From Chloroflexota bacterium (GTDB lineage Bacteria; Chloroflexota; Dehalococcoidia; Bin125): a stretch of DNA of 63,704 bases. A model generated the notes under the pieces. It was not told the origin of the DNA. It did no database searches and saw only the letters and a list, made by a program, of their open reading frames with translations. Shown here piece after piece: positions 18,112 to 26,422 of this stretch. Made by a program: the position numbers and the translations under genes. Location: NCBI GenBank assembly GCA_026707145.1, contig JAPOXK010000005.1, forward strand, positions 1 through 63,704. The letters run 5' to 3'. The stretch's first letter is position 1, and each line of letters opens with the position of its first letter.

Positions 18112-18469
18112 CCGTTTCGCGTCGGCCGCCGCCGTAGAACCAGCCCGCTGCGCTAGGCGGGCTGTTGCGCTTTCCCCCCAGGGGGCGGCACCGGATCGGG
18201 GGAGCGTGGGAGAGACAGCCCTCGCGCCCGCGCTTCGAGGCAGCTTGGCTCACGGTTGGACGCGATCCCTCTCCTTGATCGCCGGCCGCTGACGGAGCCG
18301 GGCGGCCGCGCTGCGCAGGGCCCGCCTTCGCTCCCGGGGCGCGCCGGGCGGTCCCCTGTCGAGATCAGCTCCCCATGGCTGCGTCTGGTGCGCGCCGGCA
18401 CGTTGGACGCCCGGCCGAAAACAGCCGGTGGAGGCCATGCGTACAATGAGGAGCAGAAAGGCTGCCGAC
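18112..18469. other. Intergenic region before the M50 protease gene
   Basis: About 358 bases without a convincing gene. It begins with the terminator at 18141-18164. Near the right end TACAAT (18443-18448) is a good -10 box placed about 21 bases before the preferred protease start at 18470; no matching -35 was seen. The rest is GC-rich without a recognisable motif. Confidence 0.5.
18141..18175 (+). terminator. Hairpin terminator after the tatA pair
   Basis: A perfect 8-bp stem, CAGCCCGC (18141-18148) with GCGGGCTG (18157-18164), encloses an 8-base loop and is followed by a short T-rich run. It lies 30 bases after the second tatA stop, as expected for intrinsic termination. Confidence 0.7.
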
Positions 18470-19633
18470 ATGGGCTTTAGCTCCGGTGGCGTCCAGATCG
18501 CGCGGATCTTCGGGATACCGATCATCCTGCATCTGACGTTTTTCATCGTGCTGGTTTTCGTCACGATCGTGCTCGGCACCGCCGACGGGATTTTCCCGGC
18601 CATGATCGAGCCGAGGCCCTCGAATGCCACCGTGTGGATCTTGGCGGCCGTGAGCGCCGTCTTTTTCTTCGTCTCGATCCTGCTCCATGAACTGGCGCAC
18701 AGCATCGTGGCCAAGGTCCATGGGTTGCCCGTGCGCAACATCACGCTCTTCGCCCTCGGGGGAGTTTCCCAGATCGCCCGCGAGTCGGATCGCCCCCTCC
18801 CCGAGTTCCTGATTGCGGTCGTGGGCCCGTTGAGCAGCGCGCTGATCGGGGGCGCGCTGTTCGGCATTTGGTTCGCGACAGGGGCAGGCCACTCTCCCGT
18901 CGACGCGATGCTGCGCTGGCTCGGCTTTATGAATTTCGTGGTCGCCGCGTTCAACATGGTCCCCGGCTTCCCGATGGACGGCGGGCGCGTCTTCCGGTCG
19001 ATCGTGTGGGGGCTCACCGGATCGCGGATGACTGCGACGACGGCGGCCAGCCGGCTGGGCCAAGGGGTCGCGATCGCGATCGCGGGCTTCGGCCTGTTGG
19101 GCTTGCTCGATATCGATCTAGGCTTTGAGCGCTCTCAATTCGGCAGCCTTTGGCTTATTCTGATCGGCGCCTTCCTCTTCAACGCGTCCAGCGGCGCGCT
19201 CCGCAGCATGCGCTTGGAGCGCAACCTCGGCGGGGTCCGCGTCCGCGACTTGATGTCCACGGAGTTGCGGCGGGTCGAGGCGGACTGCTCGCTGCGCTGG
19301 ATCGCCCCGGGCCCCGGCTCGATCGATCCCAGTGCGGTGTACATCGCCGTTCGCGACGAGGTGGTTGTCGGCATCGTCACCGGCCACTTGCTCCGCATGA
19401 TGGATGAGGAGCGCTTCCGCGAGTCGACCATCATGGACGTGATGGTGGCGGCGGAAAACGCGGCGCCGATCGCGCCGACCGCGACGGGCGTCGAGGCGCT
19501 CACCCGCCTGCAGAGCGAGGGCGTCCGCGTGCTTCCCGTGGTGGAGGACGGACGCTTGCTCGGTCTGATCGGGCTGGAGCAAGTCGTCGGTGCCTTTGGG
19601 GGCAAGCCTCCCGCTCCCCGGCCTGCCGGCTAG
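18470..19633 (+). CDS. Site-2 protease family (M50) membrane metalloprotease with CBS domains
   Basis: A 387-residue protein with about six membrane segments. The zinc site is HELAH (H73, E74, H77) with the third ligand in 'FPMDGGRVFR' near residue 170. From about residue 260 a pair of CBS domains follows ('VRDLMSTELRRVEADCSLRWI' and 'TIMDVMVAAENAAPIAP'), which usually bind adenosine nucleotides and may regulate activity. The protease is likely to cut membrane-anchored substrates within the bilayer. I prefer ATG 18470, which begins in the usual place before 'RIFGIPIILHL'; ATGs at 18446 and 18437 are in frame. Confidence 0.9.
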   Translation: MGFSSGGVQIARIFGIPIILHLTFFIVLVFVTIVLGTADGIFPAMIEPRPSNATVWILAAVSAVFFFVSILLHELAHSIVAKVHGLPVRNITLFALGGVSQIARESDRPLPEFLIAVVGPLSSALIGGALFGIWFATGAGHSPVDAMLRWLGFMNFVVAAFNMVPGFPMDGGRVFRSIVWGLTGSRMTATTAASRLGQGVAIAIAGFGLLGLLDIDLGFERSQFGSLWLILIGAFLFNASSGALRSMRLERNLGGVRVRDLMSTELRRVEADCSLRWIAPGPGSIDPSAVYIAVRDEVVVGIVTGHLLRMMDEERFRESTIMDVMVAAENAAPIAPTATGVEALTRLQSEGVRVLPVVEDGRLLGLIGLEQVVGAFGGKPPAPRPAG

Positions 19634-19645
19634 CGCGCGCGGGAC

Positions 19646-21028
19646 ATGATCCGCACGGGGCGCACGCAGGCCGCGCTGTTGGCGGGTAAGACTGTGCGCG
19701 CCGCGGCGCGGCGGCTCGGACACGGCGGCACGGCGCTTCCCGGACTCGTGGCGGAGCGCGTCGATCCGGACCTCGTCCGAGCCCTTGGCGCACAGCTCGA
19801 ATGCAGCGCCTTGATCACCGGCACCAACGGCAAGACCACGACCGCCCGCTTGCTGGCGAGCATCCTCCAGGAAGCTGGCCGGACCGTCGTCCACAACCGG
19901 GCCGGCTCGAACCTGATGCGCGGGTTGGCCGCCGCGCTGGTCGAGGCGGCGGGGAAGGATGGGAGATTGCCCCAGTCGGCCGTCGGCGTCTTCGAGGTCG
20001 ATGAGGCGACGCTGCCCAGCGCGGCCGCCGCCACGCCACCGCAGGTGCTGGTGATCAACAACCTTCTTCGCGATCAACTGGATCGCTATGGGGAGATCGA
20101 TGCGATCCGCGAGCGCTGGCAACACGCGATCCGTTCCCTGCCCGCCAGCACGACGGTCGCGCTCAACGCGGATGATCCCTTGGTCGCCACGCTCGCCGAT
20201 GACGTGCGTGGCCCCGTGCGCTTCTTCGGGATCGAGGATGAGCTCGACTCCGTTGACGATCATGCGGCTGAGGCGCACTGGCATCCCGAGACGGGCGCCG
20301 AATTTGTTTACGATCGCATCTTCTACGCGCACATCGGACATTGGCGCTGCGCGGATGACGGACGATCCCGGCCCAATCCGGAGGCGTGTGCGCGCGGGAT
20401 CGCACCGGCGGCCGGCGGCGTTGCTTTCTTGATGGAGATCGACGAAGCGAGCACCCAAGTCGGCTTGCCACTTGCGGGTCTCTACAACATCTACAACGCG
20501 CTCGCCGCCGCGACCGCCGCGACCGTGCTCGGCGCCGATTTGGATAGCACCACGACAGCGCTCGCCGGTGCGCGCGCCGCGTTCGGGCGACAGGAATGTC
20601 TCAGCAGCGACGGGCACGTGGTACGGATTCTGCTCGGCAAGAACCCGGCCGGCCTGAACGAAGCGCTCCGTACACTTCAGGGCCGCGATGATGCGCTCCA
20701 CCTTCTGGTCTTGCTCAACGATGGCCTAGCCGACGGCAGGGATATCTCGTGGATCTGGGACACGGAGTGGGAGGCGCTGGCCCCGCGCGTCGATAGCGTC
20801 GTCGTCGGCGGGCGCCGCGCGGCGGACATGGCGCTGCGCTTGGAATACGCGGGGTTCCCTGCCCCCCGCGCGCGCCAGGCCGACATCGGGCGGGCACTGG
20901 ACCGGGCGCTGGCGGGATTGCCGGACGACGCCGAACTCACTGTGTTGCCTACCTATACGGCCTTGCTCGATGTGCGCGCCCGCTTGAGCGCGCGCGCGGG
21001 CGCGCCGCCGATATGGGAGGAAGCGTGA
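19646..21028 (+). CDS. murT: Lipid II isoglutaminyl synthase, MurT subunit
   Basis: A 460-residue Mur-ligase-like protein. The ATP-binding motif GTNGKTT is at residues 59-65, followed by 'FEVDEATL' and 'LVINNLLRDQLDRYGEID', typical of MurT; the C-terminal DUF1727-type domain has 'LLVLLNDGLADGRDISWIWD'. With GatD it amidates the D-glutamate of lipid II, using ammonia from glutamine. The zinc-ribbon cysteines seen in some MurT proteins are reduced here ('HWRCADDG...PEACARG' holds two). The stop overlaps the gatD start (TGATG). Confidence 0.92.
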   Translation: MIRTGRTQAALLAGKTVRAAARRLGHGGTALPGLVAERVDPDLVRALGAQLECSALITGTNGKTTTARLLASILQEAGRTVVHNRAGSNLMRGLAAALVEAAGKDGRLPQSAVGVFEVDEATLPSAAAATPPQVLVINNLLRDQLDRYGEIDAIRERWQHAIRSLPASTTVALNADDPLVATLADDVRGPVRFFGIEDELDSVDDHAAEAHWHPETGAEFVYDRIFYAHIGHWRCADDGRSRPNPEACARGIAPAAGGVAFLMEIDEASTQVGLPLAGLYNIYNALAAATAATVLGADLDSTTTALAGARAAFGRQECLSSDGHVVRILLGKNPAGLNEALRTLQGRDDALHLLVLLNDGLADGRDISWIWDTEWEALAPRVDSVVVGGRRAADMALRLEYAGFPAPRARQADIGRALDRALAGLPDDAELTVLPTYTALLDVRARLSARAGAPPIWEEA

Positions 21029-21771
21029 TGGCGCGCCGCCGGCTGCGCGTTGCCGTGCTCTACCCGCGAGTGATGAACCTGTACGGCGATCGCGGCAACG
21101 TCATGGCGTTACAGGCGCGCGCCGCGGCGCGCGATGTTGATCTGGAAGTGGACTCCATTGAGATCGGCGACGGCTGGGCGCCGGACGAAACCGACATCGT
21201 GCTGATCGGTGGTGGGCAAGACCGTGAGCAACGCCGTGTCCAGGCCGATCTGCACGCGCGCAGTCGCGCGCTGCAAGACTTTCGGGACGCGGACGGCGTG
21301 ATCCTCGCCGTCTGCGGCGGCTATCAGCTATTCGGGCGGAGCTACCGCGACAATCACGGCGGCGTGCTGCGGGGCGCGGGCGTGTTCGACATGGTGTCGA
21401 TTCACCCCGGCCCGAGGATCCAGCGCTGCGTGGGCAACGTCGTGGCTTTGTGGGAGGGCGACACGCTGGTGGGATTCGAGAATCACGGTGGGCGCTCCTA
21501 TCTGAACGAAGGCACGATCCCGCTGGCCGAGGTCGTCGTGGGCTTCGGCAATAACGGCGGCGACGGCTTGGAGGGGGCCCGCATTCGCAACGCCTTTGGT
21601 ACCTATCTGCACGGTGCCCTGCTTCCCAAGAATCCGCGCTTCGCCGACCGCCTCCTGCAACTAGCGTTACAGCGCCGCTACGGCGAAAATGAACTCGTGC
21701 CGCTCAGTGATGCTGCGGAGATACGGGCTCACGCCGAGACACTGCACCGCAGCTTGCGGGGGCGGCGCTAA
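21028..21771 (+). CDS. gatD: Lipid II isoglutaminyl synthase, glutaminase subunit GatD
   Basis: A 247-residue class I glutamine amidotransferase. The nucleophile is Cys96 in 'ILAVCGGYQLFG', and His195 in 'GTYLHGALLPKN' is the partner; 'GFENHGGRSYL' is typical of GatD. It supplies ammonia to MurT. ATG 21028 has GGGAGG seven bases upstream and overlaps the murT stop, so 1:1 translation is likely. The pair is characteristic of Gram-positive-type bacteria including Chloroflexota. Confidence 0.93.
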   Translation: MARRRLRVAVLYPRVMNLYGDRGNVMALQARAAARDVDLEVDSIEIGDGWAPDETDIVLIGGGQDREQRRVQADLHARSRALQDFRDADGVILAVCGGYQLFGRSYRDNHGGVLRGAGVFDMVSIHPGPRIQRCVGNVVALWEGDTLVGFENHGGRSYLNEGTIPLAEVVVGFGNNGGDGLEGARIRNAFGTYLHGALLPKNPRFADRLLQLALQRRYGENELVPLSDAAEIRAHAETLHRSLRGRR

Positions 21772-21819
21772 GATCGAGCAGTACCGGCAGGCCTCTGGCG
21801 GGGGGCCGGAGGGTTCGCC

Positions 21820-22785
21820 ATCACCTCGCCTCGTCACGACGGCACGCGTAATTCGGTCCGGCTTTCGCCACGCAGAGGCGCGCTTGCGGGCAAGGAGGGC
21901 GCCGGGTCCTGGCTGCCTGGCACGCCGCTTTTTTGGGTGGGGTTGGCGGCGGTGGTTTTCATGCTCGCGATCGGCCTCGCGTTCGGCCTCAACGGGGACG
22001 GGGGCGGCGCTAGCGATTCCAACCCCCCAACGGCGCCCCCGGCGTCTGCCCCTCCTCCCGCGGCCGAGGCGGCGCCCGCCAGCGACTCTTCGCAGCCCGT
22101 GGATCCGACCGACGGCGAGCTCGCCCCGCTTCCTGAATCCCCTCCCGTTGACAGCGCCACGGCGGCGGGAGGGGACGGCGATGCTGCAGGGACGGCGCAG
22201 GATGTCGCGCCGCTGCCGGTCGAGCCGGTGCTCACCGGCTTTACCGTTCCCATTCCCGACGCGTGCGTTTCGGAGTTCGCGGGCCATCTGCCCAGCGCGT
22301 CCCGCGCATACCGTAACGGTATCCACGAGGGACTCGACTTCTACGAGTTCGCGAGCTGCGTCCCCTTGGGCCTGGGGAGCGTGGTGATCGCGGCCAAGGA
22401 CGGCGTTATCGTCCGAGCGGATCTCGACTACACCGAGCTCACGCAGGCTGAGTACGCGGCGGCCGAAGCCGCCGGCTTTCAAGGGGAAGAGGTGCTGGAC
22501 CTTTTTCGCGGTCGCCAAGTGTGGATCGACCACGGCGCTGGCGTCGTCACGCGCTACGCGCACCTCAGCGCGATCGCTGCGGGGATCGCGGTGGGGGATC
22601 CCGTTGTAGCCGGGGACATCATCGGGTTCGTGGGCGAGTCGGGATCTCCGACCAGCCTTCACCCAGTGGAGACCGACTTCCATTTGCACTTCGAGATTCG
22701 AATCGGGGATTCCTACCTCGGTGAAGGGCTGCTGCCCCTGGAAGCGCGGCAGCTCTACATCGAAGCGTTCGGTCTCGGCGGCTAG
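21820..22785 (+). CDS. Membrane-anchored M23 peptidase, probable AUC start
   Basis: A zinc endopeptidase of the LytM/lysostaphin family acting on cell-wall peptides. The M23 motifs are complete: 'GIHEGLDFY' (HxxxD), 'RYAHLS' and 'DFHLHFEI' (HxH). In front lie a membrane helix ('FWVGLAAVVFMLAIGLAFGL') and a long Pro/Ala/Asp-rich linker. No ATG, GTG or TTG occurs between the gatD stop and GTG 21937, which would begin inside the membrane helix with no ribosome site. GGAGGG at 21808-21813 points to an ATC codon at 21820, giving 321 residues with a basic N-terminus before the helix. I use that start, with caution. Confidence 0.8.
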   Translation: MTSPRHDGTRNSVRLSPRRGALAGKEGAGSWLPGTPLFWVGLAAVVFMLAIGLAFGLNGDGGGASDSNPPTAPPASAPPPAAEAAPASDSSQPVDPTDGELAPLPESPPVDSATAAGGDGDAAGTAQDVAPLPVEPVLTGFTVPIPDACVSEFAGHLPSASRAYRNGIHEGLDFYEFASCVPLGLGSVVIAAKDGVIVRADLDYTELTQAEYAAAEAAGFQGEEVLDLFRGRQVWIDHGAGVVTRYAHLSAIAAGIAVGDPVVAGDIIGFVGESGSPTSLHPVETDFHLHFEIRIGDSYLGEGLLPLEARQLYIEAFGLGG

Positions 22786-22848
22786 CTCCCTCCGATCGGC
22801 CGGCAAAGCCGTGCGCTATCGTGGCCGGAGCGGAGTGGCGCCAGGCAG

Positions 22849-25014
22849 ATGATCCCAGCGAGCCCCGCGCGCAGACGCCGACGCGAGGACTATCCGGATC
22901 CCGTCTATTGGGTCTGGCGCAAACTCACCTCGGTGCGGTTCGCGTTGAAATTGATCGGCGTCGTGGCACTCTTCGCGCTCGCCGGCGTCGTCATTCCCCA
23001 GGTCCCGCCCCAGCTGGCGGGCGAGCGGGTTGCGGTCGACCAGTTCGTCGACGAGCAGCGCGGCACGTGGGGCCCCTTCACCGACCCGCTCGCCGAGTTT
23101 CCCTGGTTCTACGACGCCAACGGCGGGATATTCAATCTCTTCAGTCAGCCGTACTGGTACGCGCTCGTCGCGCTGCTGGCTCTGGCGATCACGGTTTGCA
23201 CCGTCAGCCGGTTCCCGCCGATCTATCGCTTTGTGCGCCGCCCGCAGCGGCGGGTACCCGATCCCTATTTTGAGCGCGCCCGGCACCGCGTCGATTTTGC
23301 CGCGCCGCCGGACGCGGGCGCGCTGGCGGCGGTGTTGCGCCGGCACCGGTTCCGCGTGCAGACCGAGAGTCGCGACGGAGCGGTGTATCTTTTCGCGGAT
23401 CGCTTCGGCTGGGCGCAATTTGCCACGTTCGTCTCGCACCTGGCCTTGCTGTTGCTGGTATTGGGCACGCTCCTGACGAAGTTCGGAGGGGAGGAGTTCC
23501 AATTCTGGCTGGGCGAGGGCCAGAGTCGGCCGCTCTTCGGCACGGGCGGCGAGCGGCAGCAGATGTTGGTGGTCGTCGATGACGTAGTCGCGCGCTTTAA
23601 CGACGAGGGCCAGGCATTGGACTTTCGCAGCGCCGTCCGCGTGACCCGCGCGGGTGAAGAGATCGCGATCGGTGAGGTAACGGTGAACGGTCCGCTCAAT
23701 GCTGGCGGCTTCCGCGTGCACCAGGCGGCTTATTGGGAGCACGGCGCCGCGCTCCAAGTGCGCGCCGCCGACTCCGGCCAGCTCCTCTACTCGGAAACGC
23801 TGCTGCTGGACCAGCAGTTTTTTGGTCCGCGCGTCCGCATCACGAACTTGGAGACGGGCGCCGTGTTCGCGGAGGAAGTGGTCGCGCTGCCGCAGGCGGT
23901 GGCGGATATGCCCGACAGCGGCTACCAACTCATTCCCTTGGGCGAAGAGACGAGCCTCGCACTGATACTACTGCGCGACCCCGAAGGGGGTTCCACGTTC
24001 TACTACAGCCGCCTCGCGCTGCCGGCGCCGGGGACCACTGTCGACGCCCCGGCGCTGACGGCGGCGGAGTTGCGCCTGTTCGAGCCGCCGCCGTCCGCTC
24101 CCCGGCTCCGGATCTACGACGCGGCCAGCGGCCGGCTTCTCGCGGAGGACGTCGTCACGCTCTCGGAGGTCTCTCCGGAGGAGCGCACGGTCGCCCGCGT
24201 GGGCTTTATCCCGCTAACCGATGAGGAGACGTTGGCGGTCGGCTTTGAGGAGGGAGGAAGCGAGTCGCGTTTCTTCTACTTCAGTGAGCGCGAGGCGACG
24301 CAGCGAGGGCTGCTGGAACCCGGCGGCCGCGCGGCACTGGGCGCCTTCGAGCTGGAGTATGTGCGCGCCGAACCGGACCGGAGCGTGCAGGGGCACCTGG
24401 CTCCGGGCGAGAGTCAGCGGATCGGGCGGATCGAGCTTACCTACCTCGGCGCTGAGCCGGTCTACTTCGCGACCGGCGGCGGAGTTCCCGGCGCGGCCGG
24501 CGAGACGCTACTCTTGCTGGAGCGATTCGGCCAGGGTCGGACCGCTTCGACCTTCGATGCGCGCGGGGGCGAGGGTGTCGAGATCGCGCAGACGACGGCC
24601 GTAGCGAGCACGACCGCCGGAAGTACGGGCAGCGATGCGGCGTTGCCCGCGCGATTGGCGATCGGCTTAGGGGGCGGCATTCCGCGCCTCGATCTGCGCG
24701 AAGGCGAGAGCGCCGTGGTCGGCAACTACGAGTACGCGTTCGTGGGCGCGCGCGAGTTCACGGGCCTGACCGTGCGCCGCGATCCGGGCGCTCTGATCTT
24801 TTGGATCGCGATCGGCCTGGGCATCCTCGGGCTGGCGACGACGTTCTTTGTGCCGAGACGTCGCGTCTGGGCGAAGATCACGCCGGATCGCGTCTACCTC
24901 GCGGGCCTCGCCGGCCACGCCGTCAATTTGCGGCGCGAGCTCGTGCGCTATGCGAGTGAGGCCGGCGCGCCGGACGCGGATACACTTCTGGACGAAGACT
25001 GGGACGACGAATGA
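22849..25014 (+). CDS. resB: Cytochrome c biogenesis protein ResB
   Basis: A 721-residue membrane protein of the System II cytochrome c maturation machinery, which with CcsB/ResC delivers and ligates haem to apocytochromes. Typical segments are 'VWRKLTSVRFALKLIGVVALFALAGVVIPQ' at the N-terminus (first helix), the second and third helices up to residue 220, and a final helix 'PGALIFWIAIGLGILGLATTFF' before a cytoplasmic tail. The outside domain between helices 3 and 4 is long, with repeated 'SGRLLAEDVV'-like and 'SRFFYFSE'-like elements, making it larger than the usual 450-550 residues. Its stop overlaps the lgt start. Confidence 0.88.
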   Translation: MIPASPARRRRREDYPDPVYWVWRKLTSVRFALKLIGVVALFALAGVVIPQVPPQLAGERVAVDQFVDEQRGTWGPFTDPLAEFPWFYDANGGIFNLFSQPYWYALVALLALAITVCTVSRFPPIYRFVRRPQRRVPDPYFERARHRVDFAAPPDAGALAAVLRRHRFRVQTESRDGAVYLFADRFGWAQFATFVSHLALLLLVLGTLLTKFGGEEFQFWLGEGQSRPLFGTGGERQQMLVVVDDVVARFNDEGQALDFRSAVRVTRAGEEIAIGEVTVNGPLNAGGFRVHQAAYWEHGAALQVRAADSGQLLYSETLLLDQQFFGPRVRITNLETGAVFAEEVVALPQAVADMPDSGYQLIPLGEETSLALILLRDPEGGSTFYYSRLALPAPGTTVDAPALTAAELRLFEPPPSAPRLRIYDAASGRLLAEDVVTLSEVSPEERTVARVGFIPLTDEETLAVGFEEGGSESRFFYFSEREATQRGLLEPGGRAALGAFELEYVRAEPDRSVQGHLAPGESQRIGRIELTYLGAEPVYFATGGGVPGAAGETLLLLERFGQGRTASTFDARGGEGVEIAQTTAVASTTAGSTGSDAALPARLAIGLGGGIPRLDLREGESAVVGNYEYAFVGAREFTGLTVRRDPGALIFWIAIGLGILGLATTFFVPRRRVWAKITPDRVYLAGLAGHAVNLRRELVRYASEAGAPDADTLLDEDWDDE

Positions 25015-26009
25015 TCGATCTCGTCGCCGCCATCGATATCAACATCGACCCGCACCTCATCCGAGGCGGGTTCGGGCTGACGTGGCACGGTTTCTTCACG
25101 GCGGTTGGCATCGCGGCCGGCGTGTTCCTCTCCTACCGGCTCGCGCGAGGCAAGGGGTTCAAGGAAGACGACGTTTTCACGGTGGCGCTGGTCGCCGTGC
25201 CCGCCGGCATCGTGGGCGCGCGCGCGCTCTGGGTGATCGAGCATCCGGACGCGATCAATTCCGTTGGGGACGTCTTCCGGCTTACCGATGGCGGCATCTC
25301 GATCTACGGAGCGATGATCGGCGGCGTGCTGGGCGGGCTGATCTACGTCTTGATTTTCCGTCCGCAGTTTCCCAAGTTCCTGGCGTTGGACATCGCGGCG
25401 CCGGGCATGATCTTGGGGCAGGCCGTTGGCCGTTGGGGCGACCTCATTAACGGCGAGCACTTCGCGGATCGGTCGAGCTTGCCCTGGGCCTTTCGCTACA
25501 CGCATCCCCAGACCGATGGGCCCTGGGCCTCTTACGTTCTCGGTGAGCCGCAGCAGCCATGGGTGCGTGGAGATACCGGGAACTTGCAGAGCGGCGCGCC
25601 GGTCGCGGTGCATCCCGTCGCAGGCGGATACGAGTGGATCCTGGATTTCATGATCCTTGGGGTCTTGCTCTATCTGCGGCGGCGCGGCGCCCTGCCGGGT
25701 TGGGGGTTCGTCTTTTACGTGATCGCCTACGCGGCGGTACGTGGGCTCCTCGGCATCCTCCGCACAGACGAGCAAACGATCGGGGGGATGTCGGTACCGC
25801 AGCTGCTGGCGCTGATCACGGGCATCATGGCGGTCGGACTTGCCTTCTACCTTCTCCGAAACCCGCAGCAGCGCGTTCAGGATGTGGAGGAGTACCTGGC
25901 GGCCCCGCCGTCCGGCCGCGCCGGGCCGCCGCGCCAGGCCGTGAGGAAGCGGCCGGCGTTGACGGAGGCTGCGCTGAAACGGGTGCGCGTTCGCAAGCGG
26001 CGGTACTGA
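25011..26009 (+). CDS. lgt: Prolipoprotein diacylglyceryl transferase
   Basis: A 332-residue integral membrane enzyme that adds diacylglycerol to the lipobox Cys of prolipoproteins. 'DPHLIRGGFGLTWHG' at the N-terminus, 'DGGISIYGAMIGG' and the signature 'GRWGDLINGEHFA' are present; the signature usually reads GRWGN, so Asn is Asp here. Seven membrane segments are visible, followed by a basic cytoplasmic tail. The ATGA overlap with resB couples the two. Two hairpins follow the stop. Confidence 0.92.
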   Translation: MIDLVAAIDINIDPHLIRGGFGLTWHGFFTAVGIAAGVFLSYRLARGKGFKEDDVFTVALVAVPAGIVGARALWVIEHPDAINSVGDVFRLTDGGISIYGAMIGGVLGGLIYVLIFRPQFPKFLALDIAAPGMILGQAVGRWGDLINGEHFADRSSLPWAFRYTHPQTDGPWASYVLGEPQQPWVRGDTGNLQSGAPVAVHPVAGGYEWILDFMILGVLLYLRRRGALPGWGFVFYVIAYAAVRGLLGILRTDEQTIGGMSVPQLLALITGIMAVGLAFYLLRNPQQRVQDVEEYLAAPPSGRAGPPRQAVRKRPALTEAALKRVRVRKRRY

Positions 26010-26422
26010 GCGCGCCGCATTGTCCTTGAGTGTCTGCTCCCAGCCGGTGTCCGGCTCTTTGCGGCCGCTCGGGGGCCGCATTCCTTGCGTCGTCGGGACC
26101 GTCGTTGGGAGCAGCGGTTGGGAGCCGACGCGCCGCCACGGTGATCATGCGCCGATCCTGGCTCTGGCGTGACGGGAGCGGCGCGGATCCCGATCGCAAA
26201 GGGAGTTAGAATTCACCGTTGGTCTGTCGCCGCCGCGTGTTGGGCCGCCGCGCCCGCCGCCGGTGCCCTGCTCGGCTCCGCACCGGCTCTGGGGGGCCGG
26301 GAACGCCGCGCGGGATTGTCAACGCCAACGCGTGCCGAGTTCGGGCGGGCGGACAAGGTGTTACGGTGAGTTGGGCTTGTGGCGGCTGGGCCCGCTGGCA
26401 AACCCGTAGGGGGAGGGTGAGC
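26010..26422. other. Intergenic region between lgt and the UBL-E1 gene
   Basis: About 413 bases without a supportable gene. The first 75 hold two terminator-like hairpins. TAGAAT at 26206-26211 is a possible -10 box without a clear -35. The remainder is GC-rich; an open frame runs through the right part in phase with the next gene but its upstream residues look like random GC-rich translation. Confidence 0.5.
26042..26083 (+). terminator. Two adjacent hairpins after lgt
   Basis: AGCCGG (26042-26047) pairs with CCGGCT (26051-26056) and is followed by CTTT; GCGGCC (26061-26066) pairs with GGCCGC (26074-26079), followed by ATTCCTT. Either could end the murT-gatD-M23-resB-lgt transcript. Confidence 0.5.

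Noticed and set aside
19118-20701. A 527-codon minus-strand open frame opposite murT and the end of the M50 protease gene
   Set aside because: Antisense shadow; composition is Arg/Gly/Ala-rich without motifs.
25425-25475. Loss of function of Lgt because the signature has Asp for Asn (GRWGD)
   Set aside because: The rest of the signature and all other conserved segments are intact; a conservative change alone does not argue for inactivity.
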